This document shows positions 1-8,524 of a stretch of DNA of 63,751 nt, piece after piece (position 1 is the first letter of the stretch; every line of letters begins with the position of its first letter). Origin of the DNA: Planctomycetota bacterium (GTDB taxonomy: Bacteria; Planctomycetota; Phycisphaerae; Phycisphaerales; Phycisphaeraceae); contig JAIOPN010000009.1 in NCBI GenBank assembly GCA_021413865.1, forward strand, positions 1 to 63,751. The letters run 5' to 3'. The translations under genes were made by a program, and so were the position numbers. The notes beneath the pieces are model-generated. The model ran no database searches, was not told the DNA's origin, and saw nothing but the letters and a program-made list of their open reading frames with translations.

Positions 1-427
1 CCAGATCAAAGGACAGACGCTGGTTGGGGATTCCCTTGTACCTGCGTGCGAAGACGTGCCAGTGGTGGGCGCACAGATCCATGGCTTCAGTGTCGTTCCA
101 GAGATCGAGCGCTTCGCAGGGCGGATTCACGCAGTAGCCCGGGGCGCGGTGAAAGTTGAGGTTCACGTGGATGTCGTACTGGCGGCCCCATTCGATGGCC
201 TGATCGATCTCGGCGAGAACGTCCTCGTGGAGCACGTGGAGTTCCTGCGGGTCCGTCCAGCAAAGGTAGGACATGGGGAGGCGAACGAAGTTAAAGCCCC
301 ATTCGGCGATAAGAGCGAAGTCTTCCTCGCGGAAAGGGGCATCGTTTTCGGCGATGAACTTTTCCAGCAGATTGAAGCCGCGCCAGCGCGGCAGTTTTCT
401 GGGACTGGGCACGGGTAGCTGACTCAT
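1..427 (-). CDS. Glycoside hydrolase family 5 (cellulase-like), 3' part outside window
   Basis: The gene runs off the left edge, so only about 142 N-terminal residues are visible and no stop is seen. The visible part reads MSQLPVPSPRKLPRWRGFNL, then WGFNFVRLPMSY, a His/Arg motif (HRAPGYCVNPPCE) and FARRYKGIPN. These are typical of the first half of the GH5 TIM barrel, as in endoglucanases and related beta-glycosidases. The catalytic glutamates lie beyond the edge, so activity cannot be judged. No signal peptide is visible, suggesting a cytoplasmic enzyme unless the start lies elsewhere. The ATG at 427 is the only good start before the divergent zinc-ribbon gene. Family-level confidence is fair; the substrate is unknown. 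Confidence 0.7.
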   Translation of the reverse strand, partial: MSQLPVPSPRKLPRWRGFNLLEKFIAENDAPFREEDFALIAEWGFNFVRLPMSYLCWTDPQELHVLHEDVLAEIDQAIEWGRQYDIHVNLNFHRAPGYCVNPPCEALDLWNDTEAMDLCAHHWHVFARRYKGIPNQRLSFDL

Positions 428-532
428 ATGGCCTCCATCGGCATTGATGCGGCGCAGACAGTTGCAGTTGCCGCGACGTTTTGTAGAACCTTCGCTATGA
501 TACCTCGCGCGTAACCGAGTGGAGGAATGTGG

Positions 533-910
533 ATGAAGTGCCCGAAATGTTCTGCCGGTATGGAGTCGGTGACGTTCCAGGACGTCCAGGTTGATCGTTG
601 CACGAAGTGCCAGGGAATCTTCTTCGATGCGCGCGAGCATATCGCGCTTAAAGACATCAAGGGTTCCGAGGCGATCGACACGGGCGATGCGGCCACCGGG
701 CGCAAGATGGACAAGAAAGCCAACGTGACGTGTCCGCGCTGCAGCACCAAGATGGTGCAGGTGGCGGATGTCGACCAGCACCACATCGTTCTTGATGCCT
801 GCCCGAGTTGCCTGGGGGTGTTCTTCGACGCGGGCGAATTCCGGGATTTCAAAGTCTACAGCTTTGCCGACTACCTTAAGGGTCTCTTCAGGCACAACCC
901 GGGAAAGTAA
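533..910 (+). CDS. Zinc-ribbon protein, zf-TFIIB type
   Basis: A 125-aa protein with two zinc-ribbon halves. The N-terminal half has CPKC and CTKC pairs followed by a GIFFD/EH stretch, and the C-terminal half has CPRC and CPSC pairs followed by GVFFDAGE. This Cys-pair plus G-x-FFD-x-GE pattern is characteristic of the zf-TFIIB family of predicted zinc-binding proteins of unknown function. An ATG also occurs at 527, but the SD GGAGGA (521-526) abuts it directly and sits 6 nt before the ATG at 533, so 533 is preferred. It is transcribed divergently from the GH5 gene. The specific role is unknown. Confidence 0.8.
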   Translation: MKCPKCSAGMESVTFQDVQVDRCTKCQGIFFDAREHIALKDIKGSEAIDTGDAATGRKMDKKANVTCPRCSTKMVQVADVDQHHIVLDACPSCLGVFFDAGEFRDFKVYSFADYLKGLFRHNPGK

Positions 911-913
911 GCG

Positions 914-1609
914 CTAGTGGGGTAAGCGGACGGCCAGCCGGCGCGGCGTGGCGCCCGTGGGCGCGGTGGGGAAGCGGATATCGATGGTGGCCGCATCGCG
1001 CCAGTTGAGCTGGCCGTACGTTGCACCAACGATATGGCGGATGCGTTTGCCATCCACAACCACATCGAGGTATTCCTTCCGCGGGAAATGGTGCGGGGGG
1101 CCGGCCAGGGATGCCAGGCGCGTGCCGTCGGAGCTTACCGCGGCTTCGATGCCCAGCACGTCGCGGTGGGTTCCGGTGGCGAGGTCGAGGAGCACAAAAC
1201 AGTTCGTGGAGGGGTTGATGTGCAGTTCGATCAGGAGTTGCCGGCGCGGCGCGAGTTTGACGTCCAGGACGCCGGTGGCGGCGGCGATACCGTCGCTGTG
1301 GAGAACGAAGCGCTGTCGATAGGCTCCCGGGTTGCCGGCGAGGGGTTCGTAGACAATCAGGGATGTCGGGTCGGGACCGGGAGGGAGAGCGATTATGATG
1401 TCCCCGATTTTCTGGTAGTGGTTGGCCGAGGCGAGGACGCGGGCTTGCCGGCCGCCGGTCGTTTCGGTGAGGTCGCCATTGGGCTGGAGGGTAAGGAGAG
1501 GCGCCGCGGGTGCTGTGGGGCGGGCGGCTGTCGGGGGCGCGCTGGCGGCCGAGACCAGCGGAATCATCAGCAAGGCGGTGAACAGGAGGCGTCTGTAGTG
1601 AACGGCCAT
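914..1609 (-). CDS. Secreted protein of unknown function
   Basis: A 231-aa protein starting MAVHYRRLLFTALLMIPLVS, a clear signal peptide ending near an AASA site, then an Ala/Pro-rich linker. The body (roughly residues 45-225) is mainly beta-strand-like, with phrases such as DVVVDGKRI and AAVSSDGTRLAS that resemble beta-propeller or TolB-like repeats, but no family is recognised with certainty. Upstream in-frame codons offer only a TTG, so the ATG at 1609 is used. It converges with the zinc-ribbon gene, 3 nt apart, and lies just downstream of dnaA on the same strand, so it could be read through from dnaA. Confidence 0.6.
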   Translation of the reverse strand: MAVHYRRLLFTALLMIPLVSAASAPPTAARPTAPAAPLLTLQPNGDLTETTGGRQARVLASANHYQKIGDIIIALPPGPDPTSLIVYEPLAGNPGAYRQRFVLHSDGIAAATGVLDVKLAPRRQLLIELHINPSTNCFVLLDLATGTHRDVLGIEAAVSSDGTRLASLAGPPHHFPRKEYLDVVVDGKRIRHIVGATYGQLNWRDAATIDIRFPTAPTGATPRRLAVRLPH

Positions 1610-1680
1610 GGGCGGCAACCATGCAAAGAGCGAATGCCCTTTGTATCGGCCGAGCGCGGCGTCAGACCGGACAAATGGGT

Positions 1681-3156
1681 TTAGCCTGCGGCGGCCTGGG
1701 TCGGGACGAGGCTCTGCTCGATGCGATCCATGTGACCGGCGAAGGCCGTGTCGGTGGTGCGGTAGTCGGTGACTGTTCGGATGGCGTGAAGCACGGTCGT
1801 ATGGTCGCGGCCGCCGAAGTAGCCGCCGATTTCCTCAAGCGAATAGCGTGTCTTCTGGCGGGCGAAGTACATGCACACCTGGCGGGGGAGGGCGATGCTC
1901 TTGTGTCGTTTTTTGCTTTGGAGGTCGCTGAGCCGGACGTTGTAGAAGCGTGTGACCTGTTCGATGATCTGCTGGATGGTGACGGTGCGTTCGCTGGGGG
2001 GGATGATGTCGCCAAGGGCGGTACGGGCAAGGTCCAGGTCGTACTTCCCACCGTTGAGCATGGCATGGCCCTGGATCTTGGTGATGGCGCCTTCCAACTC
2101 GCGGGTGTTTGTTTCAATTTTCTTGGCGATGTAGGCGATCACATCATGGGGGAGGGTGATGCCGCGGAGCTTGGCTTTCTTGCCAACAATAGCGATGCGT
2201 GTTTCATAGCAGGGGCGGTCGACTCGGGCGACGAGGCCGGAATTAAAGCGGGAGACGAGGCGGTCTTCAAGGTCGGGAATCTCGTTGGGCGGGGCGTCGG
2301 AACTCAGGATAATCTGGCGACCCGACTGGAAAAGCGTGTTGAAGGTGTGGAAGAACTCTTCCTGCGAGCGTTCCTTGTTGGCCAGGAAGTGGATGTCATC
2401 GATGACGAGCACATCGACATGGCGGTAGCGGTGGCGGAACTCGCTCATCTTGCCGGACTGCACGCAGGCCAGGAAGTGGTTCATGAAGGAGTCGCACGAG
2501 AGATAAAGGATCTTCTTGTGCGGCTCGGCCTGCATGATCGTCTGGCAGATGGCCTGGAGGAGGTGGGTCTTGCCCAGGCCGACGCCACCGTGAATGAAGA
2601 GCGGGTTGTAGGCCTTGCCCGGCTGGTTGGCGACGGCGACGGAGGCGGCGTACGCCAGGTGGTTGGCCGGGCCGGTGACGAAGTTCTCGAAGCTGTAGTC
2701 GGGGCTGATGACGATGGGTTCGCCGGCGGCGTCCCACTCTTCGTGGTGGTGGTCGTCGTGCCGCTGGGCGGCCGGCGCTTGGCGCGGGGCGGGTGGCGCG
2801 GTGGTGACGACGACCGGCGTGCGCAACGTGGTGGTGACGGTATTGGCGTGCAGGGTGGCGGTGGGCTGCGCGGCCATCGGCTCGCGCGGCGACTGGACGT
2901 GGGGCGGGGCGTCGTCGGTGATGAAGCGGACGGCGACCAGGGCGCCGGTCGTCGCCTGCGCCGCCTCGTTGAACTGGTCGAGGCACTTGCGCTGCAAGTA
3001 GTTCTGCTGCACGCCGTTGAGCGTGTGCACCTTCAGCAGGCCGTTCTGCAGCTCAACGGGCTCGAGATCGTCGAACCACTGGCGGCAGATCGGCGCGTGC
3101 CGCTGACGCAGGTACGTCATGATGTCGCGCCAGAGCGCGGGATCAACCTTCGGCAT
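1681..3156 (-). CDS. dnaA: Chromosomal replication initiator protein DnaA
   Basis: A 491-aa AAA+ ATPase that binds DnaA boxes and opens the replication origin. Domain I is at residues 1-80 (W-x-RQWFD region), followed by a variable Pro/Ala/His-rich domain II (about 85-155). The AAA+ core has Walker A GGVGLGKTHLL and Walker B VLVIDDIHFL. Domain IV carries the helix-turn-helix signature GGRDHTTVLHA with SKKRHKSIALPRQ upstream. Length is normal. No run of TTATCCACA-like DnaA boxes was seen in the 240 bp upstream, so the origin is not obviously adjacent. The neighbours are not the classical dnaN/recF set. Confidence 0.97.
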   Translation of the reverse strand: MPKVDPALWRDIMTYLRQRHAPICRQWFDDLEPVELQNGLLKVHTLNGVQQNYLQRKCLDQFNEAAQATTGALVAVRFITDDAPPHVQSPREPMAAQPTATLHANTVTTTLRTPVVVTTAPPAPRQAPAAQRHDDHHHEEWDAAGEPIVISPDYSFENFVTGPANHLAYAASVAVANQPGKAYNPLFIHGGVGLGKTHLLQAICQTIMQAEPHKKILYLSCDSFMNHFLACVQSGKMSEFRHRYRHVDVLVIDDIHFLANKERSQEEFFHTFNTLFQSGRQIILSSDAPPNEIPDLEDRLVSRFNSGLVARVDRPCYETRIAIVGKKAKLRGITLPHDVIAYIAKKIETNTRELEGAITKIQGHAMLNGGKYDLDLARTALGDIIPPSERTVTIQQIIEQVTRFYNVRLSDLQSKKRHKSIALPRQVCMYFARQKTRYSLEEIGGYFGGRDHTTVLHAIRTVTDYRTTDTAFAGHMDRIEQSLVPTQAAAG

Positions 3157-3398
3157 GGCCGGCTGGCTTTCGATCTAATTCGGACAACACGCCCGCGGCT
3201 CAAACCTCGACGCCCACCAGCGTCCAACCGCGAACGATCGTTTCTACACGATACAGGTGCGACATTACGGCCACGCCCAAACGGTGTCAACCACCATTTC
3301 AACGATCAACGCCGCCGCGCAGCGCACCGGCGCGCCGCTTGTCAAGCCCTTGCAACATGGACGCAGTCGCGCCCGCTTCCTGCCGATAATACAGAGGC

Positions 3399-4601
3399 AT
3401 GAGCCGACACGATCCGGTCATCTTCGACGACGGCGCGGGACACTGGGGCCCGATGACGGACCTGCGCGCCGTCTTCGAGCTGCGCACCGGCGCGGTGACG
3501 ACGCTCGCACGCATCGAGCGCGTGCTCGGTGCGCGCTCGGCGGCGCTGCGCGTGCCCGACGCGCTGGCGGCGCTTGTCGCCGAGCGGCACGCCGGCCGCG
3601 CGGTGAACGTGGCGCCAAGCAAAGAGCCGACGCTCTTCGTCAACGGCCGGTGGCTCGCGGTCGACCACGCCGACGCGGTGCGCGGTCTAGAGCCGGGCGA
3701 GGCGCTCACCGATGAGAAGGGCGACGTCGTCGCGGCGCACGTCGAGCCGCGCCTCATCACGTTCAACAACCATGTCCCGACGCTCGACCCCGTGGTGCGC
3801 GTGCGCCGCCTCGCGGGCCGGGTGCTGATCGACCGCCCGTGGCACATCCTCGAATCGCTCGAGCGCGTGCTGCTGGCCGACCTGGAGGCGACGGACGTGC
3901 CGGTCTGGCGCGACATCCCCACGGTCTCCTGCGTGGGGGAGCACGCGATCCGCGTCGAGCCCGACGCGCGGGTGCACACGATGGTCGTGCTCAACGCGGA
4001 GAAGGGCCCGATCGTCATCGACCGCCATGCGGTGATCGGCTCGTTCGTCGTCATCGCCGGGCCGTGCTACATCGGCCCGCACACGATCATCGGCCCCGCC
4101 TCGCACATCCGCGCCAACACGGTGATCGGCGACCACTGCGTCGCCGCCGGCGAGATCAGCCACTGCGTCTTCCAGGGCTTCTCCAACAAGGCGCACACCG
4201 GCTACCTGGGGAACAGCTACGTGGGCGAGTGGGTCAACCTGGGCGCGGACACCAACGCGAGCAACCTCAAGAACACCTACGGCCCGGTGCGCATGCAGAT
4301 CACCGCCGACACCGTCGCGGAGGACTCGGGCCAGATGAAGCTCGGCCCGCTCATCGGCGACTTCACCCGCACCGCCATCGGCTCGCGGCTGATGACCGGC
4401 TCCTGCCTCTCCACCGGCACCATGCTTGCCGTTTCTGGCTTCTGCCCGAAGTTCACCCGCCGCTTCGCCTTCCTCACCGACGAGGGCGAGGAGGCATACC
4501 ACATTGACAAGTTCCTCGACGCGGCCCGCAAGGCGATGGCGCGGCGGAAATGCGAGCTGACCCCCGTGATCGAGGCGCGCCTCCGCACGCTGGCGCGCTG
4601 A
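3399..4601 (+). CDS. GlmU-like sugar nucleotidyltransferase/acetyltransferase
   Basis: A 400-aa protein. The N-terminal part (about 1-150: PVIFDDGAGHWGPMTDLRAV) matches the putative sugar-nucleotidyltransferase domain of the GlmU-family proteins found in Bacteroidetes and planctomycetes. The C-terminal half is a left-handed beta-helix of hexapeptide repeats (IVIDRHAVIGSFVVIAGPCYI, then IIGPASHIRANTVIGDHC), as in UDP-GlcNAc acyltransferases. It probably makes an N-acetylated UDP-sugar for envelope polymers. The NTP-binding loop differs from the canonical GlmU G-x-G-T-R-M loop, as is usual in this subfamily. It is divergent from dnaA and separated by about 240 bp without a gene. Confidence 0.8.
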   Translation: MSRHDPVIFDDGAGHWGPMTDLRAVFELRTGAVTTLARIERVLGARSAALRVPDALAALVAERHAGRAVNVAPSKEPTLFVNGRWLAVDHADAVRGLEPGEALTDEKGDVVAAHVEPRLITFNNHVPTLDPVVRVRRLAGRVLIDRPWHILESLERVLLADLEATDVPVWRDIPTVSCVGEHAIRVEPDARVHTMVVLNAEKGPIVIDRHAVIGSFVVIAGPCYIGPHTIIGPASHIRANTVIGDHCVAAGEISHCVFQGFSNKAHTGYLGNSYVGEWVNLGADTNASNLKNTYGPVRMQITADTVAEDSGQMKLGPLIGDFTRTAIGSRLMTGSCLSTGTMLAVSGFCPKFTRRFAFLTDEGEEAYHIDKFLDAARKAMARRKCELTPVIEARLRTLAR

Positions 4602-4778
4602 CCCTTCTCCCCCCGTGTGAGGGTGGCGGCGTCCTCGCCGACGGGTGAGGGGACTTTCGGCGGGAATTGGTCAACCCATCACGCTGTGATCCGCGGATCA
4701 TTTGCATTGCCGCACGACCCAACCGGCCGGTGATCCCCTCACTCCGGCCCTCTCCCGGGGGGAGAGGGGGGGGGGGGA
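4602..4778. repeat. Composite intergenic inverted repeat, family A
   Basis: The left arm (4602-4654) ends in GCCGACGGGTGAGGGGAC. The right arm (about 4718-4778) reads CCGGCCGGTGATCCCCTCAC followed by a CCCTCTCCC/GGGAGAGGG hairpin. Matching arms recur at 12254-12399, 25268-25422 and 48001-48176, with half copies elsewhere. Translated, the arms give the LTPALS-type pseudo-peptides often seen in bacterial genomes. A run of ten or more G residues closes this copy. It fills the gap between the GlmU-like gene and lpd, and probably also provides RNA hairpins at the 3' end of the former. Confidence 0.8.
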
Positions 4779-4839
4779 AATCCCGCGCGCGGTTCCGCTA
4801 CAATCCCCGCTTGGTCGCGCGTTTTTCAAAGGGATACCC

Positions 4840-6291
4840 ATGGCGGACGTGGAGCGGTTTGATCTGCTGGTCATCGGCGGCGGCCCGGCGGGGTACGTCG
4901 GCGCGATCCGCGCGGCGCAGCTCGGCATGAAGGTCGGCTGCGTCGAGCGCGACAAGCTCGGGGGCATCTGCAACAACTGGGGCTGCATCCCCACCAAGGC
5001 GCTGCTCGCCGGGGCGGAGTTCTACAACCGCCTGCGCCACGAGGCGGGGGAGTGGGGCATCGCCGCCGACAACATCCGCCACGACTGGTCGAAGGTGATC
5101 GCGCGCTCGCGCGGCGTCGCCGACACCGGGGCGCGCGGGGTGGGCAGCCTGTTCAAGAAACACAAGATCGCCCACCTGCAGGGCCACGCACGCATCACCT
5201 CGGACAAGAGCCCGTTCACTGTCGAGGTCCACGACAAGCCCGACCACGTCGCCCAGACCGTGCAGGCGACGCGCCTCCTGGTCTGCACCGGGGCCCAGCC
5301 GCGCGAGCTGCCCGGCACCCCGTTCGATGGCGACCGCGTCATCTCGTATAAGGAAGCGATGAGCCTGCCGGCCCAGCCCAAGTCGCTGGTCATCGTCGGT
5401 GCCGGCGCGATCGGGATGGAGTTCGCCTACTTCTACAACGCCTTCGGCACCAAGGTCACGGTCGTCGAGATGCTCGACCGGTTGCTGCCCATCGAGGACA
5501 CAGAGGTCTCCGCCGCGATCCTCCGGTCGTTCCAGAAGCAGGGCATCGACTGCAAGCCCGGGCACAAGACCGCATCCATCAAGAAGACCGACACCGGCGT
5601 GGAGGTCGTGATCGAGCCCGCCGCCGGCGCGGGTGAAAAGACCACGCTCACCGCGGACAAGGTCCTCATCGCCGTCGGCGTGAAGGGCCGTTACGACGGC
5701 CTGTTCGCGCCCAGCGTGAAGGTCGAGACGTTCAAGGACCACATCAAGGTCGATTACAAGAAGCCCGGCGCGACGTACGAAACGAGCGTGAAAGGAATCT
5801 TTGCCGTTGGCGACGTGATCGGCCCGCCGTGGCTGGCGCACCTGGCGAGCGAGGAGGCGGTCGTCTGCGTGGAGCGGATCGCCGGGCACAAGCCGGTGGA
5901 CATCGACTACGACGCGGTGCCGGGCTGCACGTACTGCGTGCCGCAGGTGGCGAGCCTGGGCAAGACCGAGCAGGCGCTGCAGGCCGAGGGCAAGAAGGCG
6001 GGCGTGGATTACAAGGTCGGCAAGTTCCCCTTCATGGCCAGCGGCAAGGCGCGGGCCGCCGGCCACACCGAGGGGTTCGTCAAGATCATCAGCGACGCGA
6101 AATACGGCGAGATCCTCGGCGTGCACATGATCGGCGACAACGTCACCGAGCTGCTGGCCGAGATGGGCCTGGCCAAGCGGCTGGAGGCGACGGTGGAAGA
6201 GATCATCGAGACGCTGCACGCGCACCCGACGCTCAGCGAAGCCGTTCACGAGGCGGCGCTAGGCACGCAGGGGCGGATGATCCATCTCTGA
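4840..6291 (+). CDS. lpdA: Dihydrolipoyl dehydrogenase (E3)
   Basis: A 483-aa flavoprotein that reoxidises dihydrolipoamide of 2-oxoacid dehydrogenases or of the glycine cleavage H-protein. The FAD-binding GGGPAGYVGAIRAAQLG is near residue 13. The redox-active disulfide is in GGICNNWGCIPTKAL, with the expected C-x4-C spacing. The NAD-binding GAGAIGMEFA is near residue 185, and the C-terminal active-site HAHPTLSEAVHEAA carries the His-Glu pair. The reading frame is open upstream into the family A repeat, but homology starts at MADVERFDLLVIG, so the ATG at 4840 is chosen. It could serve the GcvPA/PB system encoded in this window, although it is not linked to it. Confidence 0.95.
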   Translation: MADVERFDLLVIGGGPAGYVGAIRAAQLGMKVGCVERDKLGGICNNWGCIPTKALLAGAEFYNRLRHEAGEWGIAADNIRHDWSKVIARSRGVADTGARGVGSLFKKHKIAHLQGHARITSDKSPFTVEVHDKPDHVAQTVQATRLLVCTGAQPRELPGTPFDGDRVISYKEAMSLPAQPKSLVIVGAGAIGMEFAYFYNAFGTKVTVVEMLDRLLPIEDTEVSAAILRSFQKQGIDCKPGHKTASIKKTDTGVEVVIEPAAGAGEKTTLTADKVLIAVGVKGRYDGLFAPSVKVETFKDHIKVDYKKPGATYETSVKGIFAVGDVIGPPWLAHLASEEAVVCVERIAGHKPVDIDYDAVPGCTYCVPQVASLGKTEQALQAEGKKAGVDYKVGKFPFMASGKARAAGHTEGFVKIISDAKYGEILGVHMIGDNVTELLAEMGLAKRLEATVEEIIETLHAHPTLSEAVHEAALGTQGRMIHL

Positions 6292-6295
6292 TCTT

Positions 6296-6350
6296 CCCCT
6301 CGCCTCTTGGGGAGAGGGTGTCGGCGCCTTCGCCGACGGGTGAGGGGTGG
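6296..6350. repeat. Family A repeat, left arm only
   Basis: CCTCTTGGGGAGAGGGTGTC followed by GGCGCCTTCGCCGACGGGTGAGGGG, the left arm of family A in the same orientation as the copy at 12254. It lies directly after lpdA. An inverted copy sits at about 6855-6926, on the other side of the small lipoprotein gene. Confidence 0.75.
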
Positions 6351-6456
6351 CGGCCAGAGTTCAACCGGGCTCCGTAAAAGGCGGCGCTGCCACCGCATTT
6401 TTCGGAGCGCTGACGGGGCTCTCAATGCGGCGGATAATGCAACACCATCCGTAAGG

Positions 6457-6780
6457 CTACGGCCGTGTCGCGGGCTTTAATGTGACACACAGCGGCCAAG
6501 TTTTGGGAATGTCGACCTGTATCGCCTCGAATCCCGCCTTTGAAATCTGGACCCATTGCACACCTTGCATGTTCGACGGCAACACACACTCACCGTGGCC
6601 GTCGGTAATGTTTGGGCCGGCATTCATCGAGGGCGACACGGCTTCAACGTTCGCGCCCGCAATCGGTCGGCCTGCGGGGTCCACAACCTTAATGACCTCC
6701 CGCTTGCCGCAGCCGATTAATGTCAGGATCGTGATAAAGACGAGGAGGCAGTTAGCCCGTCTGAATAGTTTCCCAATCAT
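6457..6780 (-). CDS. Small lipoprotein with carboxypeptidase-regulatory-like fold
   Basis: A 107-aa protein with a lipoprotein signal (CLLVFITILTLIGCGKRE; lipobox LIGC, Cys about residue 24). The body, VVDPAGRPIAGANVEAV then DGHGECVLP, has the pattern of a carboxypeptidase-regulatory-like or transthyretin-like beta-sandwich (D-x-x-G-x-P-I-x-G-A). It is predicted to be membrane anchored and periplasmic. Base composition is lower in GC than its neighbours. The gene is bracketed by family A repeat arms in opposite orientations (6296-6350 and 6855-6926), which may mean it arrived or can move as a unit. Function is unknown. Confidence 0.7.
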   Translation of the reverse strand: MIGKLFRRANCLLVFITILTLIGCGKREVIKVVDPAGRPIAGANVEAVSPSMNAGPNITDGHGECVLPSNMQGVQWVQISKAGFEAIQVDIPKTWPLCVTLKPATRP

Positions 6781-6854
6781 TCTCCATCACCTCGGGGAGA
6801 AAACGGCACGCGCACATATATTCGACAAAATCCCGCAAACACACGCGGCGCAGT

Positions 6855-6926
6855 CGCCGGTGATCCGCCCCTCACCCGGCTCGCGGACTCGCCACCCTCT
6901 CCCCGGAGGGGAGAGGGGAAGAGCCT
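6855..6926. repeat. Family A repeat, inverted copy
   Basis: CCCCTCACCCGGCTCGCGGA followed by CTCGCCACCCTCTCC and a GGAGGGGAGAGGGG hairpin. It is the reverse complement of the left arm seen at 25268, and it lies between the lipoprotein gene and the 3' end of the Spy-like gene. Confidence 0.75.
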
Positions 6927-6944
6927 CGCCACATGGATCGAACA

Positions 6945-7694
6945 TCAGTGCGCCGCGGGTGCCGGTGCCGGCACGGGTTCCTTGGCCTTCTCGGCCTTGG
7001 GCGCCGGTGCGGCGCGGGGCGTGGGCGGGGCCTTGAGCTGGGCGCGCTGCTCGTCGGTGAGCACCTCGGCCTCGATCTTGGAATAAAGGGCGTTCAGCGC
7101 GGCCTTGCGGTCCTTGCCCTCGGCGGGCAGGATCGCGGAGGTGTCCTGCGCCAGCTGGCGGGCCTTGGCCTTCTGCTCATCACTGAGCTTCACGCGGCTG
7201 AAATGCCCCGTCGCGCCGACGTAAACCTCGTAGCCGGCCCAGGTCTTTTTCTGCTCCGGCGTGAAGACGCGCTCGACCTCCACCATGGAGTCCTTGTTCA
7301 CCTTCTCCTTGTCCGCGGCGAGCTTGTCCACCTCGGCCTTGAGCTCGGCGGCCTTGGGGTCCTTGTTCTTCTTGGCCTCGGCGAGGGCTTTCTGCGACTC
7401 GGCGAGCTTGGCGCCGTTGGCCTCGTTCCACGCCTTGACCGCCGCCTCCCGGGCCTCGACCTTCTTCTGGAGCTGCGCCTGCTGCTCGGGCGTCATCTTC
7501 AGCTCGCTGGCCATGATGGCGTACTGCCCACGCAGGCCCGGCGCTGCCTTGGGGGCCCGGCCCTCGGCCTTGGCCTTCTCCGCCTTCTCCCGCGCGGGCG
7601 GCGCGCCCTCCGCGGGCTTGGCGTCCCGTGCCCACACCGGGACATTCACCGTCAGCGCCAGCGCCGTCGTCAGCATCATCATCGTGCGTTTCAT
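6945..7694 (-). CDS. Secreted Ala/Lys-rich helical protein, Spy/CpxP-like
   Basis: A 249-aa protein with a signal peptide (MKRTMMMLTTALALTVNVPVWA). The rest is almost entirely charged helix, rich in Ala, Lys and Glu. Repeated LT-x-x-Q-type motifs (MTPEQQAQL, FTPEQKKTW, LSDEQKAKA, LTDEQRAQL) recall periplasmic Spy/CpxP-family chaperone-like proteins. The C-terminus is a low-complexity Pro/Ala tail. The SD AAGGAG lies 7 nt before the ATG. Family assignment rests on motif pattern only; a simple coiled-coil envelope protein is the alternative. Confidence 0.65.
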   Translation of the reverse strand: MKRTMMMLTTALALTVNVPVWARDAKPAEGAPPAREKAEKAKAEGRAPKAAPGLRGQYAIMASELKMTPEQQAQLQKKVEAREAAVKAWNEANGAKLAESQKALAEAKKNKDPKAAELKAEVDKLAADKEKVNKDSMVEVERVFTPEQKKTWAGYEVYVGATGHFSRVKLSDEQKAKARQLAQDTSAILPAEGKDRKAALNALYSKIEAEVLTDEQRAQLKAPPTPRAAPAPKAEKAKEPVPAPAPAAH

Positions 7695-7773
7695 GATTCA
7701 CTCCTTATTGGATAGGGGTCCCCGAAAACATAACGAGCCACCATTATAACCAACGCATCTCCGGTGGACACAT

Positions 7774-7884
7774 CCCATAGCCCCCGGCTCGGCCGGGGGG
7801 TTCCGCGAGCGATTCCCGGATACCGCAGATATGCCACGCGTGCGGTGATCCAACAAGAACCCCCCGGCCGAGCCGGGGGCTATG
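7774..7884. repeat. Inverted repeat, family B, long form
   Basis: Arms CCCATAGCCCCCGGCTCGGC and its reverse complement GCCGAGCCGGGGGCTATGGG flank about 70 bp. The interior matches, in reverse orientation, the interior of the copy at 32600-32714 (shared TTGGATCA and ATTGCTCGCGG-like stretches). Solo hairpins of the same arms occur at 14296-14329 and 61238-61270. It lies directly 3' of the Rieske gene and could terminate its transcription. Confidence 0.85.
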
Positions 7885-7892
7885 GGCGGAAT

Positions 7893-8402
7893 TCACCCCA
7901 CCGGCAGGGTGCTCGCCGGGTCGGACCATTCCCCTTTGTCGTCGCGGAAGCGGCGGGTCGGGTCCACCCGGACCTGCCCATCCTGCACGGCAAGCGTGCA
8001 GCGCTCCAGCGGGCGTTTGGCCTTGAAGCCTTCGACCTGGCGGCCGTCGGTCTTGAACTCACTCTTGTGGCAGGGGCACTTGAACACCTGCGTCTCCGCG
8101 ACCCAGTTCGTCGTGCAGCCGACGTGCGTACACGTCGCGCTCAGGGCGACGAGTTGCTTGCCGTCGCTGACCAGCCAGACGCCCTTCAGGGCCTTGTATT
8201 CGTCGTACACCCCCGCGTTCTTGTATTTGCCCGGCTCGCCGATCAGGAACGGCTCGGTGGCGAGGTTGGCCTTGTCTTTATCCTTATCCTTGTCCTTGCC
8301 GCTCTGCGTGGCCGGCGCCGGCTCGGTTTTGCTGTCGCAGCCCATGACGGTCAGCGTCACGGCGGTGGCGGCGGCGGTGAACGCGCGGCGGGTGATGTCC
8401 AT
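7893..8402 (-). CDS. Rieske [2Fe-2S] protein with Tat/lipoprotein signal
   Basis: A 169-aa protein. The N-terminus ITRRAFTAAATAVTLTVMGC combines a twin-arginine motif with a lipobox (VMGC), suggesting folded export and membrane anchoring. A linker holds a KDKDKDKDK run. The Rieske cluster ligands are intact: CTHVGC and, about 18 residues later, CPCHKSEF, the C-x-H and C-x-x-H pairs for a [2Fe-2S] centre. The protein is short and resembles the Rieske subunits of planctomycete alternative or cytochrome bc-like complexes, but no cytochrome b gene is adjacent. It probably transfers electrons at the membrane; the partner is unknown. Confidence 0.88.
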   Translation of the reverse strand: MDITRRAFTAAATAVTLTVMGCDSKTEPAPATQSGKDKDKDKDKANLATEPFLIGEPGKYKNAGVYDEYKALKGVWLVSDGKQLVALSATCTHVGCTTNWVAETQVFKCPCHKSEFKTDGRQVEGFKAKRPLERCTLAVQDGQVRVDPTRRFRDDKGEWSDPASTLPVG

Positions 8403-8524
8403 AACGGGCTCCGTCTAAACGTGTAAAGTTGTGGTGATTGTAGGACAGGTGCGGGAAGCACGAAACAGCAAACGCCTCCCACGCCCGCTTGCCACCGGGG
8501 TGCGCCGCGCCAACCATTCACCGC

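Noticed and set aside
3157-3398. Possible replication origin next to dnaA
   Set aside because: No cluster of TTATCCACA-like boxes or AT-rich unwinding region was seen in the 242 bp; only a lone AACGATCGTT palindrome.
1621-3402. Long plus-strand ORF of 593 codons
   Set aside because: It is the antisense shadow of dnaA, whose motifs are unambiguous on the other strand.
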